Part shown: in pieces, positions 36,883 to 47,300 of the stretch
Position numbering within the stretch: position 1 is the stretch's first letter
Layout of the letters: each line of letters opens with the position of its first letter
DNA from: Myxococcales bacterium
Lineage (GTDB): Bacteria > Myxococcota_A > Polyangia > Polyangiales > Polyangiaceae
Direction of reading: 5' to 3'
DNA length: 64,000 bases
NCBI GenBank assembly: GCA_025355005.1
Contig: JANXLV010000329.1
Coordinates: forward strand, 1 to 64,000
Notes under the pieces: model-generated
What the model saw: the letters and a program-made list of their open reading frames with translations, nothing else
What the model was told of the DNA's origin: nothing
Database searches by the model: none
Program-made: the position numbers and the translations under genes

Positions 36883-38313
36883 ATGAGCGAGTACGAGGCG
36901 GTGATCGGGCTGGAGGTGCACGCGCAGCTCCTCACCCACACGAAGATCTTCTGCGGCTGCAGCACGGCGTTCGGCAAGGAGCCCAATACGCAGGTCTGCC
37001 CCGTCTGCCTGGGGCTGCCCGGCGCGCTTCCAGTGCTGAACCGCGCCGCGGTGGAGCTCGCCGCGCGTGCCTCCCTTGCGCTCTCCGCTACCGTGCAGCC
37101 CGTCAGTGTCTTCGCGCGGAAGAACTACTTCTACGCAGACCTCCCCAAGGGCTATCAGATAAGCCAGTTCGACAGGCCGCTCGCGCTCGCCGGCCACCTC
37201 GCGATTCCGTCGGGCGACGGGCAGAAGACAGTCCGTATCCAGCGCCTCCACATGGAGGAGGACGCCGGCAAGAACATCCACGATCGTGGCGACACGTCGA
37301 TCGTCGATCTGAACCGCGCCGGCGTGCCGCTCATCGAGATCGTGACGGAGCCCGATCTCGCCTCGGCCGAGGAGGCCGGCGCGTACCTGCGTGCCCTGCG
37401 CGAGATCTTGGTGTTCGTCGGTGTGAATGACGGCAACCTGGAAGAGGGGAGCTTTCGCTGCGACGCGAACGTGTCGATCAAGAAGAAGGGCGATCCGGAG
37501 CTGGGCACACGTGTCGAGCTGAAGAACATCAACAGCTTCAAGTTCGTGGAGAAGGCGATCAAGAGCGAGATCGCCCGCCAGGAGCTCCTCCTCTCTGACG
37601 GCGGAAAGGTCATTCGGGAGACGCGCGGATGGGACGACGTCAAGGAGTCCACGTTCACGCTCCGCAACAAGGAAGCAGCCGAGGACTACCGCTATTTCCC
37701 CGATCCGGACTTGCCCGAGCTCACGCTTGGCGTGCGCGACATCGAGACCATTCGCAACACGCTCCCCGAGCTCCCGAAGGACAAGCGCGCGCGCTTCGCC
37801 CGTGAGCTATCGCTCACGCCCGCGGCCGCAGAGGTGCTGACGTCGCATCCGCGCCTGGCCGCGTTCTTCGAGGAGACCGCCATGCTCACGAGCGACGGCC
37901 TGCGCGCCGCGAATTTCATCCAGAGCGAGGTCCTCCGAGACGCCGAGTTTCATGGCACTGTCGCCACGTTCCCGGTGACGCCATCGCAGGTAGCCGGGTT
38001 GCTCGCGCTCTCCGAGTCTGGCCAGATCAGCGGCAAGCAGGCGAAGGAGGTCTACGCGAAGCTGCGCGGCACGACGCTCGATCCGAAGGCCGTGGTGGCG
38101 GAGCTCGGCATGAGTCAGCTCACCGATCCCGCGGCGGTGCTCGCGCTGTGCGAGGAGGCGGTGCAGGCGAACGCGAAGCAAGCGGACGCGTACCGCGCGG
38201 GCAAGACTTCGCTCTTCGGGTTCTTCGTGGGCGACGTGATGAAGCGCTCCAAGGGCCGCGCGAACCCCGGCGTGGTGAACGAGATGCTGAAGCGCCTGCT
38301 CGGAGCTTCATGA
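36883..38313 (+). CDS. gatB: Asp-tRNA(Asn)/Glu-tRNA(Gln) amidotransferase subunit B
   Basis: GatB binds misacylated tRNA and activates the carboxyl group in the GatCAB complex. The 476-residue length matches the family. Motifs include YEAVIGLEVHAQL, the zinc-type cysteines CGCSTAFG and CPVCLGLPG, FYADLPKGYQISQFD, RIQRLHMEEDAGK and the C-terminal YqeY-like domain ending GVVNEMLKRLL. The start is ATG 36883. gatC and gatA are not adjacent, which is common. The histidine kinase gene follows after 12 nt, but a functional link is not obvious. Confidence 0.96.
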   Translation: MSEYEAVIGLEVHAQLLTHTKIFCGCSTAFGKEPNTQVCPVCLGLPGALPVLNRAAVELAARASLALSATVQPVSVFARKNYFYADLPKGYQISQFDRPLALAGHLAIPSGDGQKTVRIQRLHMEEDAGKNIHDRGDTSIVDLNRAGVPLIEIVTEPDLASAEEAGAYLRALREILVFVGVNDGNLEEGSFRCDANVSIKKKGDPELGTRVELKNINSFKFVEKAIKSEIARQELLLSDGGKVIRETRGWDDVKESTFTLRNKEAAEDYRYFPDPDLPELTLGVRDIETIRNTLPELPKDKRARFARELSLTPAAAEVLTSHPRLAAFFEETAMLTSDGLRAANFIQSEVLRDAEFHGTVATFPVTPSQVAGLLALSESGQISGKQAKEVYAKLRGTTLDPKAVVAELGMSQLTDPAAVLALCEEAVQANAKQADAYRAGKTSLFGFFVGDVMKRSKGRANPGVVNEMLKRLLGAS

Positions 38314-38325
38314 GGGAGGTCTGAC

Positions 38326-39462
38326 ATGCTCTCCGTCACCAGTGGCGCGCAGCGCCGCGCCGGCAAGGTCCTCATCGTCGACGACAACGTCGACCTCGTT
38401 TCGCAGCTCTCTGCCGTGCTGCTCGCGCCCGCCTCCGATTCAGCGCCGCTCTCCGTGGTCACCGCCGCGCGCGGGGCCGAGGCGCTCGTGCTCGCGAAGC
38501 GAGAGGGCTTCGACGTTGCCATCGTGGACGTGAAGCTGCCCGACGTGAGCGGCATCGATCTCATCGCGCAGCTGAAGGACGCATGCCCGTTCTCGGAGGT
38601 GGTGCTCATCACCGGCTTCGCGAGCGTGGACGCGGCGATCTCCGCGCTCCGCTCTGGCGCGTTCGCGTTTACGTTGAAGTCGTTCCGGCCGGAGGAGCTC
38701 ATCTCCACGGTGCAGCAAGCGTTGATGAAGGTGCAGCTCAAGGTCGAGCGGCGCAGCCTCGAGAAGCGCGCGGCAGACGCAGAGGCGCTGTCTGCGATGG
38801 GGGCGCTGGCGCTGAACCTCGCGCACGAGATCCGGAACCCGCTCAACGCTGCGGTGCTGCAGCTCCACCTGCTCGATCGGGGGGTGGACAAGCTCGAATG
38901 CGATCGCGACACCAAGGACGCCTTGAAGAAGCGCGCCGCGATCGTCGGCGACGAGATCGGTCGGCTGTCACGCCTGCTCACCGAGTTCCTGGAGCTCGCG
39001 CGTCCTCGTGCGCTGGGGCGTGAGCCAGTGCACGTCGCACGGCTGGTCGCGGACGTCCTGGACCTCTATCGCGAGACGGCAGATGCGCGCGGCATCGCCA
39101 TCATCCGCGACCTCGCCGCGGATGGTACGACGCTCCTCGGCGACGCAGAGAAGCTGAAGCAGGTCGTGCTCAACTTGGTCGTGAACGCCATGGAGGCCAT
39201 GAAGCAGGGCGGGACGCTGTCCGTGCGTGTCGCGTCCGAGGCCGACCGCGTCGAGATCTCCGTCTCGGACACGGGCTCCGGAATCCCGCCCGAGGCCATC
39301 GAGCACGTGTTCGATCCGTTCTTCACGACGAAGGAGGCAGGCACGGGCCTCGGCCTATCCATCGTGCGCAAGATCGTCGATCAGCACGGCGGAGAGATCC
39401 GGATCGAGACCGAGCCCGGTCGCGGCGCACACGTACGCGTCGCCATCCCCAGCGGAAAGTAG
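38326..39462 (+). CDS. REC-domain histidine kinase (hybrid, no sensor domain)
   Basis: This 378-residue protein starts at ATG 38326 with a GGGAGG box. Residues 14-130 are a receiver domain (acidic pair D19/D20, phospho-acceptor Asp68, Thr96, Lys118). Residues 155-230 are the HisKA dimerisation helix with H-box LAHEIRNPLNA (His167). Residues 260-375 are the HATPase domain (NLVVNAMEAM, DTGSGIPPE, FDPFFTTK, GTGLGLSI). No transmembrane or PAS domain exists, so it is cytoplasmic and probably takes its input through the N-terminal receiver. The usual KPF after the conserved Lys is KSF. No response regulator is next to it. Confidence 0.92.
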   Translation: MLSVTSGAQRRAGKVLIVDDNVDLVSQLSAVLLAPASDSAPLSVVTAARGAEALVLAKREGFDVAIVDVKLPDVSGIDLIAQLKDACPFSEVVLITGFASVDAAISALRSGAFAFTLKSFRPEELISTVQQALMKVQLKVERRSLEKRAADAEALSAMGALALNLAHEIRNPLNAAVLQLHLLDRGVDKLECDRDTKDALKKRAAIVGDEIGRLSRLLTEFLELARPRALGREPVHVARLVADVLDLYRETADARGIAIIRDLAADGTTLLGDAEKLKQVVLNLVVNAMEAMKQGGTLSVRVASEADRVEISVSDTGSGIPPEAIEHVFDPFFTTKEAGTGLGLSIVRKIVDQHGGEIRIETEPGRGAHVRVAIPSGK

Positions 39463-40086
39463 TTACCTACCCGGAGGCCGCAGCGGGAGGACCTGCGTGG
39501 AGACCGGCGGCGGCGGGATCTTGCCGGAGGTCTTGCCGTCCGGAGAGTCGCTTGCCTCGAGCGACATGATCGCTCCGAAGATGCGGTCCATGCCGTACTC
39601 GATCGTGGCTTCACGGATGAAGGTGTTCACGATGCGGATGAGGCGCAGGCTGGTGGTCTTGCCGAGATCGCTCTCACGCTCGAGGAACGCCTCGAAGGTG
39701 CCGAAGCCCTTCGCCTCGTACAGGCGCTTGGCCTGGATGTCGCGGAGGACGATGCCGATGTCGTAGAACCCCTTGTTCATGTTCTTGCGCAGCTGCTTGA
39801 TCTGCACGAGCGCATTGTGGAGGAGGCCGATCTTCGCCTTGATGTCCTCCGCGCCGCTGGGCGTGCGGATCGTCGCGCGTGCGCTGCCGGGAAGGGGCGG
39901 CTCGGCCGCGCGAGCGCGGGCCTCTGCGGCGTGCTTGGCGGCGTGGCGTGCGGCCCAGGGAGCGGCGCCGCGGAGCCCAAGCTTTCGCTTCGGCTGCTCT
40001 GCGCCCTTCGCTGATGTCGAACCCTTCGAAGCCGCTTTACCGGTCTTCGTGTCTGCTTTGCCCTTTTGTGCCTTCTTGGTCGCCAT
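39463..40086 (-). CDS. Hypothetical protein with basic N-terminus
   Basis: The start is placed at ATG 40086 (207 residues). Residues 1-60 are Lys/Ala-rich and likely disordered. Residues about 85-165 form a helical domain (NALVQIKQLRKNMNKGFYDI, then LYEAKGFGTFEAFLERESDL, then SLRLIRIVNTFIREA) that resembles helix-turn-helix-like domains of plasmid and phage origin but is not assigned. The basic arm suggests nucleic-acid contact. The gene is convergent with the histidine kinase, sharing adjacent stops, and divergent from thrB. Confidence 0.6.
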   Translation of the reverse strand: MATKKAQKGKADTKTGKAASKGSTSAKGAEQPKRKLGLRGAAPWAARHAAKHAAEARARAAEPPLPGSARATIRTPSGAEDIKAKIGLLHNALVQIKQLRKNMNKGFYDIGIVLRDIQAKRLYEAKGFGTFEAFLERESDLGKTTSLRLIRIVNTFIREATIEYGMDRIFGAIMSLEASDSPDGKTSGKIPPPPVSTQVLPLRPPGR

Positions 40087-40222
40087 CGTTCTCGGTGTCT
40101 CCAGAGCTATGCCGAAAGAGGCAGCCACCGGAGATTTCCCCTACATTGGGACGAGGTCCTAGCAGATAGCTACCGAGCGAGTAAACTCTGTTCTGTGGTA
40201 AATCGGGCCTCGTTCAGGTTCC

Positions 40223-41173
40223 ATGGCCGTTCTCACGCCTCAAGTCCGTGACCAGCTCGAATGGGCGCTCAGCGCCTACGACCTCGGCGCGCTCGACGCG
40301 TTTTCCCCGGTCGAGCGCGGAACGGTGAACACGAGCTACGCGCTCACGATCGCAGGAACGGGCTATTTTTTCAGGCTCTACGAGGAGCAGGAGCTGGAAG
40401 GCGCGAGGGCCGAGGCGCGGCTCCTTGCTCACCTCCGGAAGGGCGGGGCAAGAACTCCGGCGCCCGTCATGCGCAACGACGGGGAGCTCGTGGGCGTTCA
40501 CGAGGGCAAGGCGTTCGCGGTCTTTCCGTTCGTCCGCGGCGACATGCGGTGCCAGAGGGCAGTGACCGCCGCAGATACGGCGCAGCTCGGCGCCGAGATC
40601 GCGCGGCTCCACGTGGCAGCGCGCGGCGCGGAGCTCCGGCCCAGTCGCTTTCGCGTGAAGGATCTCGAGGATCGGCTGGCGCAGATCCAGAAGGACGCGC
40701 CGCCCGCGCTCGCGGCCCATGTCGACGTGCTCGCCCCGCGCCTCGTCGCGTCCGAGGCCGGGCGCGCGCGCACTGCATCCGGCGAGACGCTCATGATTCA
40801 CGGCGACCTCTTTCGCGACAACGTGCTCTTCGACGGAGACGACATCGCGAGCGTGCTCGACTTCGAGAGCGCGGGGCAGGGGACACGCAGCTACGATCTC
40901 GCGGTGGCGCTGCTCGCGTTCTGCTTCCGTGAAAGGTTCGACTGGGTGATCGCGCGGTCCCTGGTTTCGTCCTACGAGGCCGCATACGGCTTGCATTCCG
41001 CGCCGAAGGAGGCTCTGTACTGGGACGCTTGCTTCGGCACCGTACGCTTCACGATCACGCGCATCACGGACTCCGCGATGCGCGGTGGGAAAAAGGACTT
41101 CCGCCGGTTCCTCGCGCGGCAGGCGGAGCTGTTCGCGCTGGGCCCCGCCGGCTTCGCGGAGGCGCTCTCATGA
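40223..41173 (+). CDS. thrB: Homoserine kinase, aminoglycoside-phosphotransferase type
   Basis: This 316-residue kinase-fold protein starts at ATG 40223. The motifs GTVNTSYAL near residue 33, EARLLAHL, MIHGDLFRDNVLFDG with catalytic Asp195, and VLDFESAG are those of the ThrB class II (Agrobacterium/Pseudomonas-type) homoserine kinases. The C-terminal RFTITRITDSAMR also fits. It would phosphorylate homoserine in threonine synthesis. Other phosphotransferases share this fold, so some doubt remains. Its stop overlaps the next ATG as ATGA. Confidence 0.85.
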   Translation: MAVLTPQVRDQLEWALSAYDLGALDAFSPVERGTVNTSYALTIAGTGYFFRLYEEQELEGARAEARLLAHLRKGGARTPAPVMRNDGELVGVHEGKAFAVFPFVRGDMRCQRAVTAADTAQLGAEIARLHVAARGAELRPSRFRVKDLEDRLAQIQKDAPPALAAHVDVLAPRLVASEAGRARTASGETLMIHGDLFRDNVLFDGDDIASVLDFESAGQGTRSYDLAVALLAFCFRERFDWVIARSLVSSYEAAYGLHSAPKEALYWDACFGTVRFTITRITDSAMRGGKKDFRRFLARQAELFALGPAGFAEALS

Positions 41174-41844
41174 GCCCCGCGCATCGCAAGAGCGCACGGT
41201 GCAGAGCGCCGCGCGTCGTGCTGCTTGCGTTCATCGCGTCGCTCGTGTTGCTCGCAGTTCCCCGAAGCGCGCGCGCGTTCGACACCGAGCTCCCGCCTCC
41301 CACCGCCGACGTCCGCCAGCCGATGTACCAGCCCACGCTCGGCTGGTTTGCGGCGCAGCTCCTCCCCAGCCCGGAGATCGCCGCCGGAAGTCAGGGCGCT
41401 GCGTTCGGAATGAAGTGGCAGCTGACGCCAGTCGCCTATTCGTGGGGCGTCTACCGGAAGATCTCCCCGTGGCGCTTCGGCGTGGTCGACCCCACCGCCC
41501 GTCAGTCCGGCTCCGTGGAACTCTATCTCTCGCCCGAGTACGTCTACTTCAAGACGATGCCGGGCCCCCCGCGCTCGGAGTTCGAGAAGACGTACCACGT
41601 GGGCTGGAAGGGCGATGAGCTCTTCATGCGCTACGGAGCCCGCGCGTATTTTCCGCTCTGGGAGCGCGGCGAGTTCCTCTCCACGTCCATCGGCGCGTCC
41701 ATCTACGACTTCGGCGGAACGTGGGCCATGGCCTATGAGGCGGGCCTCTACGGTCTTGGCGGGCTCGTGGGCGTTCAGGTCAACGTCACGCCGTCTTCGG
41801 GACCGCTACGCGTCGTCTCCACCGCCGTGCTGAGGTTCTTCTGA
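41170..41844 (+). CDS. Secreted envelope protein, hypothetical
   Basis: ATG 41170 overlaps the thrB stop. The 224-residue product has a signal peptide (RVVLLAFIASLVLLAVP, cleavage after ARA). The mature part is rich in aromatic residues and Gly (YLSPEYVYFKTMPG, RYGARAYFPLWERGEFLST, SIYDFGGTWAMAYEAGLYG) and ends in FF, which suggests an outer-membrane barrel or a related beta protein. The next gene, an MBL-fold lipoprotein, overlaps by TGATG. The family is not identified. Confidence 0.7.
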   Translation: MSPAHRKSARCRAPRVVLLAFIASLVLLAVPRSARAFDTELPPPTADVRQPMYQPTLGWFAAQLLPSPEIAAGSQGAAFGMKWQLTPVAYSWGVYRKISPWRFGVVDPTARQSGSVELYLSPEYVYFKTMPGPPRSEFEKTYHVGWKGDELFMRYGARAYFPLWERGEFLSTSIGASIYDFGGTWAMAYEAGLYGLGGLVGVQVNVTPSSGPLRVVSTAVLRFF

Positions 41845-42914
41845 TGGGCGCGCGCCGCTCCTTTCGCGTGGCGACGCTTCTGGCCTGCGCAGGGATCTCG
41901 CTCGCGCTCGCGGTCGGGTCGACCGGATGCTCTCCATTCTCGCGTCAGATGCGCGCGTACACGGACGGGCCCACACCCACGCGCAGGGCGGATCTGGTCA
42001 CGCTCTACGCAAAGGACGCGCGTCTCTCTGCGCTCTGGATCGGCCACGCGTCGGTGCTCGTGCGCATGGACGACCGCTTCTTCCTTGCGGACCCAGTGCT
42101 CGGAAATCAGGTCGGCGCCTTGTCACGTCGGCTCGTGGCCGCGGGCATGTCCGCGGAGGAGCTTCCGCCTGCGCTCACGGTGCTGATCTCCCACGCCCAC
42201 TTTGATCATCTGTCGCTGGGCACGCTCACGCAGATCGATCCGAAGGTGCGGCGCGCCTACGTTCCGGTGGGCACCGCGTGTTACCTGCCGAACGTGTCGT
42301 TCGACGCGCGCGAGCTGGGCGCGTTCAAATCGGACGACGATCTGGGCTTCAAGGTGACCGCCGTCCCCGTGAAGCATCGGGGCGGCCGCTACGGCGCCGA
42401 CGAGATGTGGAACGAAGAGACGTTCACCGGCTACGTGATCGAGTACCACGGCCTCACGGTCTTCTTCGGTGGCGACACTGGCTACGACGGCGCGCTCTGG
42501 AAGAACGTGAAGAACCGCTTCCCGTCGATCGATCTCGCGATCCTCCCGATCGGCCCGATCCATCCGCGGCCCTTCATGCGCGGCATGCACGTGGACGGCT
42601 ACGAGGCCGTGAGCACGTTCCAGGATCTAGGTGCAAAGTACATGCTTCCGATGCACTTCGCGACGTTCGTGAACTCTACCGACGACGACGGCGAGGACCT
42701 CGCGCGGTTCCAGGACGCCGTGAAAGAAGCGAAGGTGGACCGGGCCCGCGCGTTCGCCCTGGTCCAGGGAGAGGCCCACATCTACGTGAAGAAGGACGCG
42801 GCCGACGCGACGGAAGAGCCGAAGAAGGCAGCCCCCGCGGAAGAGCCCAAGGCCGACGACCCCGACCACGGCGCACCGAAGAAGGACGACGACGACACCC
42901 GAATGGGTGACTGA
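41844..42914 (+). CDS. MBL-fold metallo-hydrolase lipoprotein (NAPE-PLD/UlaG-like)
   Basis: The 356-residue product has a lipobox STGC (Cys29). The MBL core begins near residue 62 (ALWIGHASVLVRMDD) and carries SHAHFDHL with metal ligands His117, His119, Asp121 and His122, followed by VPVKHRGGRYG, FFGGDTGYD and LPMHFATF. This order fits the NAPE-PLD-like branch of the beta-lactamase fold, whose members cleave phosphodiester or ester bonds in lipids or small molecules. The last 45 residues are a charged Glu/Lys/Asp tail. It is coupled by overlap to the envelope protein gene. Substrate unknown. Confidence 0.85.
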   Translation: MGARRSFRVATLLACAGISLALAVGSTGCSPFSRQMRAYTDGPTPTRRADLVTLYAKDARLSALWIGHASVLVRMDDRFFLADPVLGNQVGALSRRLVAAGMSAEELPPALTVLISHAHFDHLSLGTLTQIDPKVRRAYVPVGTACYLPNVSFDARELGAFKSDDDLGFKVTAVPVKHRGGRYGADEMWNEETFTGYVIEYHGLTVFFGGDTGYDGALWKNVKNRFPSIDLAILPIGPIHPRPFMRGMHVDGYEAVSTFQDLGAKYMLPMHFATFVNSTDDDGEDLARFQDAVKEAKVDRARAFALVQGEAHIYVKKDAADATEEPKKAAPAEEPKADDPDHGAPKKDDDDTRMGD

Positions 42915-42919
42915 CGCCG

Positions 42920-44339
42920 ATGAGCAAGAGCGTCGAGGAGCGGTGGAAGCTATATCGTGACGCGTTCGCCGGCGTGAAGGACGCGCTCATCCGAGGACTT
43001 CCAAATTCTCCGCCCACGTCGGCCGCCGCGGTCCGTGCGCTCGACGCTTACTGCGCAGGCGAAGCGGTGCCCGCTCCGGGAGCGCTCGCGCCCGACGTCC
43101 ACGCGATCGGCGCGTCGTTGCTCAGTAGCCCAGGCCCGGTCGTCGCCTTCTTGCTCGCGACGGAAGGTCTGCTCGTTGCGTTCGAGGCCTTGGTCGTCAC
43201 GCATGAGTGGAAGACGTTTCATCATACCGGGCGCTATGCCGTTCCGGCCCTCGAGGGTTACCTCGACGCCCGCGATCAAGGCACCCATGATCCTCAGCGT
43301 GCTGGAGAAGATCGGGTCGGACGCGGCCATCATGGAGCTAGCGACCATCGCGGCGCGCGCGGCGAGCGGCCGAACAAGCGTGTATTATGCAAGTGCATCG
43401 CAGGGGGAAGCGCAGCTCGCCCGCATCGCGCTCGGAAAGGGCTGGACCATCGACGAGCTCGACGAGCGCGTGACGCCCACGCTCGGCATGGACGCGGAAG
43501 GAGGACTCACGCTCAGCTACGGTACGCGCTCGGTCCGCGTTGGCTTCGACGAGACGCTGTCCCCCTATTTCCGGGTGGACGGAGAGCGAGTGCGTGCTCT
43601 CCCGGTCAAGCGCAAGACCGACGACGCCGCGAAGGTGAAGGAGGCAAAGAAGATCTGGGATGAATTGAAGGAGGACGTCGGCGTCATCGCTGATCGCCGC
43701 ATCCGCGCCATGGAGCGAGCGATGGTCACCGGCCGTCGCTGGGACGTGCCGACCTTCCGCGCGACGTGGCTCGACCACCCGCTCATGGTCCATCTCGCGC
43801 GCGGCGTGGTGTGGCTTTGCGGCGACGCGACGTCGTCAGTGTGGGCATTCCGCGTCGCGGAGGACAGATCGTTCTCGGATGAGAACGACGCCATGTTCGA
43901 CCTCTCGCGCGCGACCTGGGTCGAGGTCGCCCATCCGCTTCGCCTGCGCGAGGAGCGGGTCGCGAAGCTCACGCGCATGTTCTCCGACTACGAGCTGATC
44001 CAACCGTTCCCGCAGCTCGCGCGCGAAGCGCCGCAGCTCACCGACGCGGAGGCTTCTGCGCAAGAGATCTCCCGTCCGCGAACGCCGGGCGGCGCGCAGC
44101 AGCTGTCGGCTGCGTTGCTGCAGACGGGACGCTGGCGGCAGGAGCGCTCGCGCCCCAAGTAGAAGATGCAGCGGATTTTCCCCGATGAGCAGACCTACGC
44201 CGAGGCGATCTTCGACGATGCTTCCACGTCCGTGAACGTGAAGTTCTGGAGGGGGACGGAGCAGCTTTCGCCGGGGCGCATCGAGCCCATCATGGTCGCG
44301 GAGGTGCTCAGGGACTGCGAGATCGTGCAGCCCGGCTGA
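42920..44339 (+). pseudogene. Decayed DUF4132 gene: frameshift plus in-frame stop
   Basis: The first 120 residues are in the frame of ATG 42920 (up to PALEGYLDARDQ). The rest follows in the next frame (MILSVLEKIGSDAAIMEL, then LGMDAEGGLTLSYG, then MVTGRRWDVPTFRATWLDHP), which matches DUF4132. Removing one G from the GG at 43280-43281 would join both parts smoothly. A TAG at 44160-44162 interrupts the frame just before the C-terminal segment DEQTYAEAIFDDAS, then GRIEPIMVAEVLRD, which is the usual DUF4132 ending. The 57-codon piece from 44166 to 44339 is therefore part of this gene. It is also shorter than typical DUF4132 proteins. Sequencing error would have to explain two lesions. Confidence 0.65.
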
Positions 44340-44379
44340 TCGTCTTCCGCGCGGCCGCCAGGGCACGTAGTCTCGCACG

Positions 44380-47300
44380 ATGAAGAAGCTCGCGGCGCTC
44401 GTGCTCGTCGTCCTGTCGTGCGGTGGTCCAGGCACGCCGAACGCGCCGACGGGGTCGCGTGGCGACGGAGCCATGCCGGCAGACGGTCCGGTGCCGTCGC
44501 TGCGTACCGGCGCTCTCCAGATCACGGATCATCCGCAGCCGATCGCCGGGACCGTCGCGCGCACGAGCGTCGACCGCGGAATCGAGACGCTCGAGGTCAC
44601 GTTCGAGCGGCACGATGGCGAAGGCTACGTCGCGGTGAACGGAGCATATCCGATCAGCGTGCCGGGCAGCGCGGCCTACTCGTTCATCGACCGCAGCGGC
44701 GGCATGTCCGACGACACGAGCAAGGCCTGGATCCGTCGGCCTGCGTCCGCCGCCGGCACACCGCTCACGTTCGATCTCTACGCGCTCAGCAGCACGGGGG
44801 AGGGCGGGGGCGCGCTGCTCCACGTTCGCGCGACCGATCCCGCGGCAGCGAAGAGTGATCCCGCGGTGCTCCTGGATTTCGAGGCGGCGCTGCGTGATCG
44901 TATCAGCGAGTCCACGTCGGGTCGTGCGCGTCGTGGCGCGTGGCAGTCGTTCGCGTACGCGCGTCTTTCCGAGCTCCACGACGCCGACAAGCCGCCTGCT
45001 CCTCCGCCGCTCGCGCCGCCACCGCCGCCGCCGCCTCCGAAGGTGAAGCCAGCCACGAAGCCGCAAAAGCCGCCGCGTGGCGCGAGGCCAGTGCCTGCGA
45101 CTGCGCCTCCACCGCCGCCGCCCCCGCAACCGGCGCGACCTGCTCCCGCCGTCGCGCCGGCACCCGTTGCGGTTCGCCCGCAATCGACCGGTGAGCTCGC
45201 GGGGCTGATGGAGACGAGCACCGGCGCGCTCGCCGTGCAGGAGGCATTGCAGGCGGATCGACCGCTCTTCCTCGGCGCCGCGCGCGAGAAGCCCACGCTG
45301 CCGATCGCGTCGCTCACGCGACCGAAGCTCGCCGTGCATCCTTGGGACCGCATGTCGAAGTCGCTCGGCGTGGCGCCGCCAAAGGAGCCGCTCGCAGAGG
45401 CGACGCCCGCTGAGTTCTGGTTCGTGCGCGCGGCCAGCTACGACGCGCTCACGATGTTGCTGGACCAGGCGGACACGTGGGGCACCCCCGCCTCGCATGC
45501 GCTGGATCGCGATCCGCTCGATCATGCGCTTTCCGCGCGCTACGAGGCGGAGCTCGGCATAGAGCGCGGCCCGCTGTCGCGCGTACTGGGCTCCAAGGTC
45601 GTCTCCGAGCTCGCGATCACCGGCAGCGATCCCTACGTGCGGGAAGGTACGGACATCACCATCATCTTCCGTGTGAAGGATCGCGCGCTGTTCGGCGCAG
45701 CGCTCGGCGCGGCCGTGCAGAATCACGCCCGGACGCATGGCGCCGTGACCACATCGCAGGTTTCGTTGGGTGGCGTGAACGTGGCCGTCGCGCGCTCGCA
45801 GGATGGCACCGTGCGCCAGCACCGCGCGTCGCTCGGCGATCTGGAGATCGTGAGCAACAGCGCCGCGGGGTTGACGCGCGTCCTGCTTGCCGCTCAGGGA
45901 AAGCACGCGCGCCTCTCAGATGAGCCCGACTTCCAGTACATGCTCGCGCGCGACAAGGCGACGCCGTCGGACGTGCTCGCGTACATGGGAGACAGGTTCG
46001 TGGCAGAGGTCACGGGGCCCGCGCAGAAGATCGGAGAGGCACGACGCCAGCTCGCGCTCGGTGAGTTGCTCACACCGGGCTTCGCGTCGCTGCTCTACGG
46101 ATATCTCTACGGGAAGAGCCCCACGTCGGTCGATGACATGGTCGCTGCGAAGATCTTCGCCCGGTCGGAGCTCATGCACGCGGCGGGCGAGCCGATCTCG
46201 TGGAAGCCAGGAGAGACGGCGCGATCGCGCTTCGGCACTCCCGCGGAGCTACTGCCGCTCATCGACGTGGGCGCGGTCGACACCGTCACGGAGTCGGAGA
46301 AGCAGAGCTACGAGCGCTTCGCGCGCGGGTACGAGAACGACTGGGGCACGTACATCGATCCGATCGCGCTCCGCATCGCCGCAAAGAAGGTCTCTGACCA
46401 CACCGAGCTGAGCGTCGACCTGCGCGAGCTCCCGCTGATCGACGGCTCGGGCTACAACTCGATCCAGCGCGAGGCCGGCGACACGCGCTTCGACGCCGCA
46501 CCGCTCGCCAGCGGCGCCCGCGTCATCCTCGCGCTCGGTGAGGACTCGCGGCTGCGCAGGGAGCTCTCTGCGAGCAAGAGCCTCTTTGGTCGGCGCGACG
46601 TGCAGTTCGATTGGGTCGGCGATTTTGGCTCGATCGGCGTGCTCGACAGAGCGGCCCTCGCGCAGTGCATCCTCACGCTCGGCAAGTACATGCACGTCTC
46701 GCAGATGCCGGAGGGCAAGGCGAAGCGCCTCCGCGATGCCGACTACATCGCCGCGCTCGCGAAGCTCCCGATCTATGCCGAGATCGGCGTGAAGAATCCC
46801 GTGGGGGCGACCCTCGCGCTCGCCGCGCTGCGCTCGATCGCAGAGGACTCTGCGCCGGGGCTCGTCCGCTTCGGACAGGCGAAGGCCTACCGCGACGTGC
46901 AGATCGTGCGGATCAGCGTGGACTCGGAGAAGGCAAAATCCGAGTTCAAGGCCGACGTGGACGTGAATGTGTATTATGCACTCACCAAGGGCGCGCTCGT
47001 GATCGCCCTCAGCGAGATGGCCATACATTCGATCATCGATGCGAGGCTCGACGGGAAGGCACCCGTGCCCGCGGCTTCGGGCGGCGGAAGTCAGCTCTCC
47101 GTGGAGGCCTCGAGCGAGCGCGGCCGCGCCCTGTGGACGTCGCTCGCGTGGATCGCGGAGGGTGAATTGCTCGACCGAGACGACGGCGCGTCGGCGGCCA
47201 TGGCGGAGGCCCTGCTGCGCGGTGCGCCGGAGGCTGCGTCCGATGCGACGCGTGTGCGCTCGCTTGCGTTCGCGTATTTCGGTGCCGCGCCGCTCACGCC

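Noticed and set aside
44166-44339. Separate 57-codon gene after the DUF4132 frame
   Set aside because: It is in the same frame as the upstream part and encodes the expected C-terminal end of DUF4132, so I count it as part of the pseudogene.
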